64,000 bases of DNA. Origin: Gnomoniopsis sp. IMI 355080. Its lineage: Eukaryota > Ascomycota > Sordariomycetes > Diaporthales > Gnomoniaceae. The translations under genes were made by a program, and so were the position numbers. Location: contig JAPEVC010000015.1 of NCBI GenBank assembly GCA_027946555.1, positions 1-64,000 of the forward strand, read 5' to 3'. The notes under the pieces were generated by a model. The model was not told the origin of the DNA and did not search any database. It worked only from the letters and a program-made list of their open reading frames with translations. Below are positions 12,684 to 22,886 of the stretch, in pieces. Position 1 is the first letter of the stretch. Every line of letters starts with the position of its first letter.

Positions 12684-14198
12684 TCATGGCGCTCGTTCCG
12701 AGTCCAACTGCGTCTTGATATCTTCTTCTAAACCATCTTGCACTTCTCGTCCCTGTTTTTCTGCCTCCTCGTTATGTGATGGCTTCCACTCCTCGTCGTC
12801 GTCCTGAGGTTGCTTTGCGGTGGGTGGATTAAGGATTTCGAACATCGGGGATTTTACGCTCTCCTCAGCGTCTGACTGTACTGGCCAGTCCTCCTCATCT
12901 GCAGACTCAGGCTGAGGCTCAGGCTCAGGCTGAGGCTCAGGCCCAGGATCGGTGAACGGGTTCTGCGCAAGTGGCGAACGGCGAAGGGAATAACTCATTC
13001 GAATGCCGTTGGCCGGGCCGCTCTTCTCAGTGCCGTCCAGCTCCGGTAAGAGTCCCACGGGTACCTCTAGTGATGTCGCCGATTCCATCGACTTGGCATC
13101 AGACGCAACTTTCTTGCGCGCGGCCAAAGAACTCAGGTTTGCTAGGACCCTGGCAGACTCCCTAACTTGATTCGAATTCTTAGGTTTGGCCTTTGTGGAC
13201 GGGGACGATGAGTGTCCCTGCGCGAGTGAAGGCGCAGACCTTTTCACCACCACTTGTCGGACACTGTACGAGTTCGATGAGTCTGACGAACCGCCAACGC
13301 TACCTTGACGACTCTTGAAACTGCTGGCGTCCACAGGGCGTGGCATGCTCACCCTTTGGAGTGTTTGCTGCACAACTGGTCTTGGGCTGAGGGGTTCGGG
13401 GAAGATGCTCTCTGTATCCTCAAATGATGCTCTGTTGTTGTTGTCGTTGTTGTCTGTCAAGGTAAAGATAGACGGCGGTCGATGCTGCCACGACTCAGGC
13501 CTGCTAAACTCGCTCTGCTGAACTTCGCGCACGCCCGTATCGTACACAACATCGGCCTGTCCTGCGCCATCCTTGCTGTCCGCCTCGTCCATGCCCCGGC
13601 GGACCTGATGGAAGACCAGTGGAGGGCGATATACTTCGGTAATCGACGCTTCCTCGCTACTATAATCGAACATAGGCCGGTTCCTGTCCCTTTTTCTGAG
13701 GCAAAAGTACCATAGCGCGAATCCACTAGCCGCTAGTACGACCAGGGTTACGCTGAGACCTGCTACCAACCCGGTTGGAAAAGACTGCGCTTGAGCAACA
13801 AGGGGTGCTGCAGCTTCGGCTCCGGTTGACGCGGTGGGTGAAGGTGACTGCGCAACATCGGACGAAGTCGAGGTCGGTAAGGAATTAGGAATGGTTGTAG
13901 ACGCGGTGGGAAGATTCGTGATGAAAGACTGCTCAGCTGATATCCCAGCCACGATCACCGATGTCGATGTGCTGACCTGGATTGTGGTACTGGGTGCTGG
14001 CGCTGGCGTTTGCATGGCTGGTGAAGGCGACGAAGCCTCCGAGCTCATTGTCGCTGAATTTGTCGCGCTAGTGGAAGCAGTGCTGCTCGTCGTAGACGTT
14101 GTGGGCGTTCCGGGATTAAGAATAGGTGAGAAGACGCTCTTTAGACCATTAAGCCCCGCACATATGAGGTCTGCTGAATCCGTGCATATATCAGCCAT
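12684..14198 (-). CDS. Mucin-like single-pass membrane protein, unknown function
   Basis: A continuous frame of 504 codons. Residues about 30-130 are a Ser/Thr/Pro-rich stalk likely to be O-mannosylated. A membrane helix spans about 142-166 (LVAGLSVTLVVLAASGFALWYFCL), followed by the stop-transfer LRKRDRNR. The cytoplasmic tail of about 335 residues is polar, with an Asn/Asp run, Ser-rich stretches and a Pro-Glu/Gln repeat (PEPQPEPEPQPE). This layout resembles fungal wall-stress sensors (Wsc/Mid2 type), but no WSC domain is seen. The Met at 14198 gives no signal peptide, the frame stays open upstream to about 14262, and a branch-like CTTAAT plus CTGAG acceptor lies near 14250. An upstream exon carrying a signal peptide and a small extracellular domain is therefore probable. 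Confidence 0.7.
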   Translation of the reverse strand: MADICTDSADLICAGLNGLKSVFSPILNPGTPTTSTTSSTASTSATNSATMSSEASSPSPAMQTPAPAPSTTIQVSTSTSVIVAGISAEQSFITNLPTASTTIPNSLPTSTSSDVAQSPSPTASTGAEAAAPLVAQAQSFPTGLVAGLSVTLVVLAASGFALWYFCLRKRDRNRPMFDYSSEEASITEVYRPPLVFHQVRRGMDEADSKDGAGQADVVYDTGVREVQQSEFSRPESWQHRPPSIFTLTDNNDNNNRASFEDTESIFPEPLSPRPVVQQTLQRVSMPRPVDASSFKSRQGSVGGSSDSSNSYSVRQVVVKRSAPSLAQGHSSSPSTKAKPKNSNQVRESARVLANLSSLAARKKVASDAKSMESATSLEVPVGLLPELDGTEKSGPANGIRMSYSLRRSPLAQNPFTDPGPEPQPEPEPQPESADEEDWPVQSDAEESVKSPMFEILNPPTAKQPQDDDEEWKPSHNEEAEKQGREVQDGLEEDIKTQLDSERAP

Positions 14199-14793
14199 GA
14201 TGATCTCACTACTGTCGCCGTAATCTCGAGTCCATAGGCTCTCAGATTTCCATTAAGATATAAAATTACGTGTATGCAAACGTACAAAGCAAATTTTGAG
14301 GCTGCGCAGCCTGCGCTACAGCATCAAAGTGCAGTCTGGGACGTTGATACTAGTCGGCGGACGAGGTCAAAGCAGCGTAACATGGCCTCAGCTGTCATTG
14401 CTTTTGGGAGCGACAATGAGATATAGGATGGTTGTTGGGACTGCGACTACCATGCACTAGTAAGTTCCCATCACAAACATGGGATCAATTTATACGGTCT
14501 GGGATGAAACGTCAAACAATAACATATGCGTGCCAACATTATGCTCTGCCTGTTTGAGGCTCCTGATCGGAGTGGGAAATTGGAGCCCGGTGTCGATCTG
14601 GCGAGGGTCTGTTCCCTGGCAGTCCAAATCGGGTAAATCATGCTTCTGTGTAGATATAAGATAGCTCCCAGTATACATTTCTTCTGTGTAGACCCTTGGA
14701 AAACAACACCTACCTAGTGTGCAAGATGCGCAATCGTTGCTCGTCGCACACAGGCATCGGTTGATTGAGGAAAGCAGGTATGATACCATATAT

Positions 14794-14945
14794 GTAAAGC
14801 ATCCACATTCATGGTCATTGCACTGAAGCGATATGGTATCTACTGTACGTCAAGTGGTCTGTCACCATGCACGTAAAGCATTCATGTCCATGATCATTGC
14901 AATGAAGTGACGAGGAATCTACTGTACGTCAAGTCGTCTGTCACG
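14794..14945. repeat. Imperfect 79-base tandem duplication
   Basis: Copy 1 runs 14794-14865 and copy 2 runs 14873-14944, both opening with GTAAAGCAT and closing with GTCTGTCAC. The core TCTACTGTACGTCAAGT is identical in both. By hand alignment I count about 12 differences in 72 bases, most of them transitions clustered in the first 45 bases. Confidence 0.8.
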
Positions 14946-15673
14946 CTTGTCATCGTTACAGACTGTCACGGGGGCCGAACTTAAATTGCGAGCCTATCCC
15001 GACACAATCCGACACAATCACCAGTAGATCCCGCGAGTCCTGACCAATTGCAAGCACGCGAACGTGTTTGAAAAATCCAAGACCCTATAAGTGCCTGTGT
15101 AATATGTCCAAGTTACCGTCTGCTGTTATTGGGGAGTGTCTAGGCCATCCCTTACGCTTCCTGCAGATCACCATGGAATCAGTTGATTAGATCGGATTAT
15201 CGGAAAGAAGAGAATGAAAGTATCTGTGCGCCTACGAGACTGATCCAATGTCTCACACCTCGGGATCCGGTGCGGCCCGCCAAGCGACTTCAACGCATGT
15301 AGGGCTAGACACATACAATGTGGATGTCAGGCACAGTCATACTCAAACGCTCGAACAGGACAGGCACGTGTCGTGTCTAGTACCAGGATTTATAACACCT
15401 ACATTATACCTGCCATATCTCGCATTGGCATGCGACTCGAAGAAACCAAGGCAGAATCTGCTGGAATTGTGTCGGCCCTACAGGGCTACGGGTCAAAGTA
15501 GGCTGATTAGTCCAACGCCTGGTTGATGGTCGAATTCTCCACATGGCTCCTCTGTCTCACATGAGTCTCTATGTAGATTGTACGGTGCTGAATACATGCT
15601 CTAGATTCGTGGGGGACAGACTACTGCAGCAGCGCTCGAGTTGTTGGTCCGACCGGGGACCTCACAAACCCAG

Positions 15674-15703
15674 ATAGTATCCATGGATATAGTATCCATG
15701 GAT
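15674..15703. repeat. Exact 15-base tandem repeat, two copies
   Basis: The unit ATAGTATCCATGGAT occurs twice head to tail. Each copy contains the palindrome ATCCATGGAT. Confidence 0.9.
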
Positions 15704-16872
15704 GCATGTGAGATCATCAGATCATGCAGGTACACATTTGCTGCTCTAGCATGCCATCTTTCATCCGACTGTACATGTTCATATTCATATCAGTGAGATC
15801 TGTGAAGGTTGCTTGTATATATCATAATACAATCCATGTATTATCCCCATTTGTAGGCGATCATGCAAATCGTTCATCATTTGCAGTAATACCTTTCCAA
15901 CAAAAGTGGGATTAGGCGTACACGCGCGAAAGCACTGTGCTACTGTCCAAGAGATCTCTCAGGTTGAATTACATCGCCCCAGCCCTACCGGGAGCCGCTC
16001 TTATTCTATCAAAATCATGCAGGGCAGATTTTTCTAGCAATTGAAGACATCAATTGTCCCGGAACCCATTGGAGCTCAGCGCGCGCGTCGCGCGACGTTA
16101 GACGACCTCGGTAACATTCTGCTTGAGGTTTTCCGAACGCAGCCCTAAATCAAGGTTGTGATCTGCTGAAGTTGCACTTGGGACGGTTTCACAATCCACA
16201 GATGTCACTTTCGCCAACATGCACAGCTTACCGGATCTACCCTGACTCTCTAAACGGTATCTGCCTGCTCAAAGATTGAGGGTTGCTCAAATGAGTCTGA
16301 TAACTTTTGAGTCTTGCAACATTTGGCACTGTGGTGCATGTGTGACATACGCCACTGCTATTGAGAACCGCGGCAAAATTATTGACTCCTGCACTCAGTT
16401 CACTACAACAAGCTTGTCTTATTTGTTCCGGAGTGAAGTTACGTCTATGCATATCGGTAAGAATGCTCATATCCTGCCTAGTTCATAGATGTTTCCGAAG
16501 TATTATTCCAGCAAGATTGTAGCAAAGCAAAAATGTACTTCCTTGGTGTTAAAATTATGCTTTATAAACAGATCAAAGTCGAATGGCCAACCGGGCTGAA
16601 CCAGAACAATATCAGGATCAACAGCTTTAAGTTCAAGATTATGGTAATCCTTTGACTATGAGACTTTAAGCTTTGTCTGCAAGTATTTGGGAGCAGAGCT
16701 CTAACTGGGGCACACTGTCCCATTGGTTATCACTCTACAATAAGACTTGCACACCTAAATGCCCTGAAAGCTGCAATATTCCATACATGCATTGTCCTGG
16801 CCCAGATCTGATTCTCAAACTCTGACCCCTTCCGGATATCGATGGTTTCGGTGCCCACGATACAGTCTGGTC

Positions 16873-17743
16873 TCACTGGTCAGCCATGACACAAGCACCC
16901 GCATCCAATAACACTACACACTGTTTTCTTGTCGTGCTGGTCCAGCTGGAGCCATTCACTTGACGGTCGACTTGTTCCCCGAATTCTCCCACCACATTTC
17001 CGCGCGGCCAATACTCACATACGAGGTACCATCCCTCAGTGCCGCAGAGACGGGAACCACAGCCGACAGTTGTGGTGTCCTTCCAGACGAGCTGAGTGAA
17101 ATGTCCTGTCTCTTCGCTGAAACTGGGATCGGAGTAATTGTACTGTCTCACTTCTGCAGCCCCTGTCGCTCACTTTTAGCCACGGCTCAATGCCCATTGT
17201 GTGCCCAGTGCCCAAATGAGCGGAAATAAAAATACTGCTGATTCCGGTTGTTCACAAACCAAAGTCCCCTGTGACCACGTCCGCGGAAAAAAAGAAAGGA
17301 GCTGCGGTCTACTTACACATATCCACACATCCCGTCACATCCGTACAGCCAAGCGCCAAATTCTCACCGTACGGTCCGCCTGAATGTGAGAAATTGCACT
17401 CGGTGCCATTCGTCAGGTTCCAAGGACCCATCGACCACAGATAAGACGACGAGAAGTCGGCCAATGTCTGATTCCAAGCGAGGGCGGTGGCATTGAATTC
17501 TTCGCGAACGAAGTTGGTAGTGTTGAGCACAGCGGACGCAAAGGTTGTGTTGTCCTTGAATTGTGGTGCATCAGATGGTATAGCCGGTGACGCTGTGACG
17601 ATGGTCGTGACAGTAGAAGCTGGTGTCGTAGGAGAAATCGTCACGGTAGACACCTGGGGATGCAGAGTCGCAGAAATCTTGACGAAGAGGCCGAAGAGGC
17701 CAACAAGGCTCGAAAGTAACTTCATTCTCTTGTTCAATGCCAA
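16873..17743 (-). CDS. Secreted CAP-superfamily (SCP/PR-1-like) protein
   Basis: Extracellular CAP protein. Fungal relatives (Pry1 group) bind and export sterols or fatty acids and some act as effectors; the role here is unknown. Exons 17743-17317 and 17162-16873 give about 238 residues across a 154-base intron, joining as VDMWAAEVRQYNY. A signal peptide (KLLSSLVGLFGLFVKISA) is followed by a Ser/Thr/Pro linker to about residue 60. CAP motifs are in order: FVREEFNATALAWNQTLA, GGPYGENLALG, the signature HFTQLVWKDTTTVGCG and YLVCEYWPRGNVVG. The C-terminus runs about 40 residues past the last motif, longer than usual; a missed 3' intron is possible. An internal Met six codons in would also serve as start. 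Confidence 0.88.
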
Positions 17744-18296
17744 GTGTCCAAGTAGCGACGTGCCTCATTCGACTACTGCAGATGTTGACGTGCTTGACAA
17801 GAAGAAAACACCCGGACCAACTGCGTATTCACTTTACACATTCCGCCAAGTTGAAGAGATGTCGATCTCGATGCATAGTACCTTCCTTCCATGATCAAAA
17901 TTTCGAAAGTTGCTTCTGCGAGCTGCCGAAAAAAATCCTTGAGGAAGGAGGAGTACAGTGCACTGTATGTTTAGCTATGAGTAGGAGGGGTAGTTTGCAA
18001 TCGACAGCGTGAGCTGCTCAGATTCTTGTTAAGTTACATGTGCTCGGAACAGACACGTTTGCACTCTGGAAATCGATAAAACCTATAAGAAGACCCTTTG
18101 CGCTTTATCAGAAGAATCTTCCCAGGATTTGCAGTCGAAATGGCTGAATCGTATTTTGCAGTATGGTAGATAGTGCTTGAAATCAGGTTTGCTTACCTTC
18201 GGTTGCTGTTCAAATTTCAACACCGTTGAAAGCCTAAAGTATGGCGTAAAGGAAACCTTCTAGGCATTTGGTATTGCAATCTTGTCTGAGTAAAAA
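17744..18296. other. Intergenic between CAP gene and GH27 remnant
   Basis: About 550 bases. I looked here for the missing N-terminal part of the GH27 gene (the MGWNSW region) on the plus strand and did not find it. Confidence 0.5.
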
Positions 18297-19233
18297 GGTC
18301 TCAAGCTCGGGATCTACAGTGGGCCAGGTGAAACAACTTGCGCCGGCTACACGGGAACCCTGGAGGGTAACGAGGACGAAGACGCAGCAACATTCGCCTC
18401 ATGGGGCATCGACCACCTGAATTATGAGATGTGCTGCTGGCGCGGAATTGATGCCGCAGTGGACGTCGTCAAGGGCGACGTCCGCCGTATGGCTCTCGGC
18501 CTGCGAGCAACAGGCCGCGATATAGTATTCCACGCCTGTGACTGCGGCTGGGCGGACATTTGGACGTGGGCGTGGGATGAGGGTGCTAATCAACGGCGTA
18601 TAGTGCAGGGTATCTCGGACGACTTCAACTATCCTGGCTTCCGGGAGGATTACTACTTTGACATTCTTGACATGCTGGACGTCGGCACGAATAATAGTAT
18701 GGCGCCATATACAGGCCCAGGTGGATGGAACGACTATGACATGCTGATAGTCGGTCTCGATGGGAAGAGTCTTGAGCTTGTTGGTGCTGGCGCGAGCAAT
18801 ATCGAGTACCAGGCGCATATTAGCATGTGGTGCATGGTTTCCAGTCCATTGCTGATCGGAACGGACGTGGCGGCACTCTCAACCTACGATCTAGAGACGC
18901 TGACGAATGCAGTGGTGATTGCAATCAATCAGGATCCTGCGGGTAGCTCTGCAACGGTAGTCTACGAGCAAGATAACGGCGCACTGCAGTACTTGGCCCG
19001 TACTCTCAATGATACGAGCGTACCTAGGTAGCTATCGCTTTCTTGAACCGTGGGTCGGAAACGAGGTTGATGAGTCTCGGCATTCAGAAGCATTTGGAAG
19101 TGGAGTGGCCATCATACATAGTGTGTGGGCTCATGAAGAGCAGGGCCCTTTGAAGGAGCCAGCAGTCTCCGCTGAGGTCCTCCCTTATGAGGCAAAGGTC
19201 TTCAAGCTCACTCCAGTCACGAAGTATGGGTGA
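18297..19233 (+). pseudogene. Truncated, frame-broken GH27 alpha-galactosidase
   Basis: The frame beginning at 18297, directly after an in-frame TAA (18291-18293), reads GLKLGIYSGPGETTCAGY, then ATFASWGIDHLNYEMC, matching the middle of GH27 alpha-galactosidases. It continues through FHACDCGWADIWTWAWDEG, the conserved GPGGWNDYDML and SPLLIGTDVA, and ends at a TAG near 19030. A second frame (about 19028-19233) carries a plausible family C-terminus (VWAHEEQGP, VLPYEAKVFKLTP). The N-terminal third with the MGWNSW block is absent. The usual catalytic Asp of the KYD-x-C motif appears as Glu (NYEMC). The joining region is shorter than in intact relatives, suggesting an internal deletion. Together these mark a decayed gene. 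A missed upstream exon cannot fully explain it because the C-terminal frame also breaks. Confidence 0.8.
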
Positions 19234-19545
19234 TCATGTGCCTGTAACAGTTCATGCTTACAGCAGCTTGTCATGCGGTCACCTTGTCCACAACCATTAT
19301 AGAGGATTACAGATGCATATTTCGAGACGGAAATGGGTAATTGTGAGAAAATACCAAGTTTCTTGCGAGTTTTCCGATGTATTTCTTTCATCATAGAAGA
19401 CAGCGTCCCCCAAGGCTTTAGGCCTCAAGCCGACCAGCCAGAGAGCTTGACCACCAAAGTGCCAGCAAGTAAACCTGGGCATCTTCCACTAAACTAGAGC
19501 TCCAAGATTCTCTGTATCCTCTCCGCTCGCTCGACTTTGGGCAAA
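19234..19545. other. Intergenic, 3' flanks
   Basis: A 312-base spacer between the GH27 remnant and the stop of the subtilisin gene. Nothing recognised. Confidence 0.5.
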
Positions 19546-22500
19546 TCACTTGTGTAAAAGAACAGAAGGAAGACTGGAATTCCCTCTGTACCTCAGATTG
19601 AAGGGAATGACAGCCAGGTGGTTGTAATCCTCTGGATGTTCTGGATTGCCGAAAAGTTTGAGCACCCTGACCAGCAGTTCGTATCGCCCCTCTGGAACTA
19701 CAGAGCCATCCGCTAACATTCCGTTGAAGCCTATCTGGATGGAATCCCGGTCCAGGTACGTCTGCGGGAACCCGTAGACACTGCCCGCCGTCTGGTTATC
19801 AAGGACGGTTGTCGTGGGTTTAGTATAGTTGACAGACAATGGAATGACGTCCGCACGGACGAGGGCGCTGCCCAAAGAAAGCACGAGTCTCGCTGTCGGA
19901 TACGTCGTGCCGTAGTAATACTCCCATTCATCAAGCGGACCACTAGGATATGGCAAGGTGAAGCTGGCATTGTTGTAGTCGCAGTACCCTGCGTACCCAT
20001 ATGTGCCACCGCAGTTTAGCATGCTACTCTGGTCGCTGTCAATGTTTTCAGCATCGTACATGCTGCCGGCTACACCCACGTAGGGAATCGTCAAATTCGA
20101 TCCATCACTGCCGTTGATGGAGAGATACCCGCTGTACACAGGTAGAAGGTCTTCAGTGATACCACCGATGCCGTCGGCAGTAGGTGGCAGCGGAGTAACG
20201 CTGACGGTGGCGCGATGCTTTGGGCGAAGGTTGATGATAGTCTCCGAAAAGTTCATATTTGCGTGTGCGGCAAAGATGGGATTCGGGAAACCGGCAGGCG
20301 AAGATGATAATTCCACGTTTTCCGAATCATATTGCAGCATGTACATGCCGAGAGCCGGGAAATGTCCCAGCTCGTAAGTGATTGTGTCTGCGCCCTCGTT
20401 CGAAATGTGAAACGTGACAGGGCCTGGGAAGTGGCTCGAATCATTGAAAGAAATGCTCGATTTGCTCAGAAGCGTGGTCAAGTGTGCCGCGTCGTAAGCC
20501 TGAATCATGCCAGGGCCTTGCTGAGCAACAGGTGCGAGATCGCGCAATGATCCGCCACCATCATTCCAAAAGTTCGCCTTTGCCGTACTGGAGATGAGAT
20601 TTTTCAATTGTGTGGGGTTGTTTGATATGTTTTGAGCCTGTGATATAAGGGCATAGATGGCGGCAACTAGAGGCGTTGCCATGGATGTACCAGAAAGAAC
20701 TGCGTATCCTCCCATGCTGAGAGGGTAGGTAGACAGAATATTGCCTCCGGGCGCTGCTATGGTGGGATAGACGTTCAAGTCCCAAGTTGGACCCCAGCTA
20801 GTATAATAGCTCGCGAATCCGCCAGTGACATTGTTCTGTATTTGCAGGAACGCGTTACCGGCTTCCTCTGGATCGACGAACGTAAGCTCAATGTCTGATC
20901 CACGGTTGAGCGCCGCTAACCAAGAGGCTCCAAGTGCAGCTGTCACAAGACCAGAGCCGTTTAGGGAGGGTTTCTCTACGTAAGGTTCGCTTAGAGTGAG
21001 TTCAGGTAGACTGTCAATTGTCAGAACATGCTTTGCTATAAAGCGGTAGGTTACTTACCCCGAGGTATCATCAGCATAGAACACAATGTAGTCCGCATTG
21101 AATGCCATAGCATTTTCTGCCTTTACTTTGGCAGCGCAGCCACCAAGTCGGATCAACACGGCATGTCCTGAGAGATCAGTAGTCCCGTCCGGTAAAGTCG
21201 TGCAGGCATCAGCAACAACGCTGGAATAATTGCTGAGAGCTTTCAGTCGGAGTGACACGTTCTGGAAATATGGATATGAGGGCATCCATCCGAAAGGAGT
21301 CGGCGTTATCGCATCCATACTCGCGAGATCGGAATCGGGAAAGCTTTCTGTGTAGAATGCTTTGGGCAAAAGGAGAGGTGTGACGATATTGTCGAATGAG
21401 GCCACAGCTGTGACGCCCTTACCGTCCGCTGCATTGCTCGCTCCAAAAAGGCCAATAGATCCTGCGTTTCCTGCTGCGATTGTGCATGGAACGCCAGCCT
21501 GTTGTTTTCGAGTCACCTAGTCAGTATGGACAACCATATGCCGAGATATACCTAGGAAGAACTGAGAACACCACTTGCTCTTGCTATCTAAATTGGTGTA
21601 ATTGGACATTCTAGTTGAGGCTTTTTGTATGACAGGCACAGGAACTTACGTCGACGATTCGGCTCACGGCCACACTCCAGGCTACCTCACTCCACCCTAT
21701 CTGCCCGCCAATAGATGAGGTGATGATGTCGCTGCCGTCTTCGTACGCACCGTTACTGAGCAGTTCCAGGTTGTCAGTCACTGATCCATAATTTGTGCAC
21801 AAAGTCGGTTAAAGACAGTCCAAAGAAGCTTACAATGCTGCGATCAAAACATCATCCGTGGTCCCCCATGAGTAGCAACTGAAGACTTTGTACATGCCTA
21901 GAGTTGCATCCGGTGCTGCGCCAGTAAAGTTCATCTTGTTCGGCTGAGCTGCTATGATTCCACTGACATGTGTCCCATGACCGATACAATTGTCGTAAGG
22001 GTCGGGAGACGGTTCTGGAGGCCCAATTCCATCCCATGATTCGCCAACGAGGTCGTAGCCATACGAAATGAGACAGTTCTTACCAAAGCACCCTCCTAGA
22101 GCCGGGTGCATATAGTCGACACCCGTGTCCACAATTCCTATACGGAGACCATGACCAGTGACTATCCAGTCTTTGATCAGCAGACATTCATGATATACTG
22201 TGGTGTTTCTTGCTCATCCAATGACTATTCGAAATAGACAATTGCAGATCGGAGGGTCCGTTTCGAGGGGAAAGAAGACCTTGGACGTACAGCCTTCAGC
22301 GCGGAGCTTGTCAACTTGGGTCATCGCATGCGTTGAGAAGGTGTCTTTCTTAGAAGCGTCGTCAAATTGAGGATTTCCTCCAATATGACTGATTGTGCCG
22401 TTGGGTTTGAGCATGGTGTTTCTGCGCTGAATCTCGGGGATGGTATAGTTACGGAGCGGCCACATCTGCTTGACAGTTGACATCGCAGCGATCTTGGACA

Positions 22501-22886
22501 CATGGTTGAGCTCAAGAGAAATATCGTTGATCTCAAACGAAGCTCCGCGGAACAGGCTATAGTTGAGACCCATCCGTGGAGTTGTCATGATGCCACCGGC
22601 ATGCAAGCTGGTGTAGAAGCTGGTGTTGTCCTTGATCAATGTCAGCGAATTGGCAACGACCTGGGCCGGGGGTAATACCAACATGACCGTCAGTAAATTC
22701 GACAAGATACACTCCTGGAATAATATTTCCAGCCCTAGACGCATTAAAGGCAAAGGCTGCAGGCGTGTTCTGAGAGGCCACTCCTCGTTCATCTAGAAGC
22801 ACACGGTGCTTGTCATGCAACGCGTCCTTCCTCGCCTGAGCCGAGACTAACCCCAGAAAGACCGCGATACCAAAAGTTGAGCGCAT
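19546..22886 (-). CDS. Secreted subtilisin-like serine protease (S8) with PA domain
   Basis: Large extracellular S8 protease. Exons 22886-22291, 22161-21834, 21755-21650, 21498-21059 and 21010-19546 are supported by strong splice sites and conserved joins (AEGFTGHGLRIGIVDTG, AAFNGAYEDGSDII, VDAGVPCTIAAGN, TSGLPELTLSEPY). A signal peptide (RSTFGIAVFLGLVSAQA) is followed by an I9-like propeptide. The triad is Asp in GIVDTGVDYMHP, His in CIGHGTHVSGIIA and Ser in GTSMATPLVAA, with Asn in AAGNAG. A PA-like insert sits between Asn and Ser, and a Fn3-like region ends the protein. The 596-base first exon leaves one base too many. Either a 1-base frameshift lies in the run at 22666-22672, or a 52-base intron (22712-22661) is removed, giving 960 residues but losing the propeptide strand VYLVEFTDG. 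Confidence 0.88.

Larger units (their letters stand above)
14199..16872. other. Gene-free region with small repeats
   Basis: About 2.7 kb with no convincing coding region apart from a possible missing first exon of the mucin-like gene near 14250-14800. It holds a diverged 79-base tandem duplication and an exact 15-base tandem repeat, listed separately. Open frames such as 14490-14789 (minus) and 15248-15526 (plus) carry no motif. Confidence 0.45.

Noticed and set aside
17020..17040. GTGAGTATT donor-like string inside the CAP gene, which would open another intron
   Set aside because: It encodes the conserved CEYW motif in frame, so splicing there would destroy the CAP domain.
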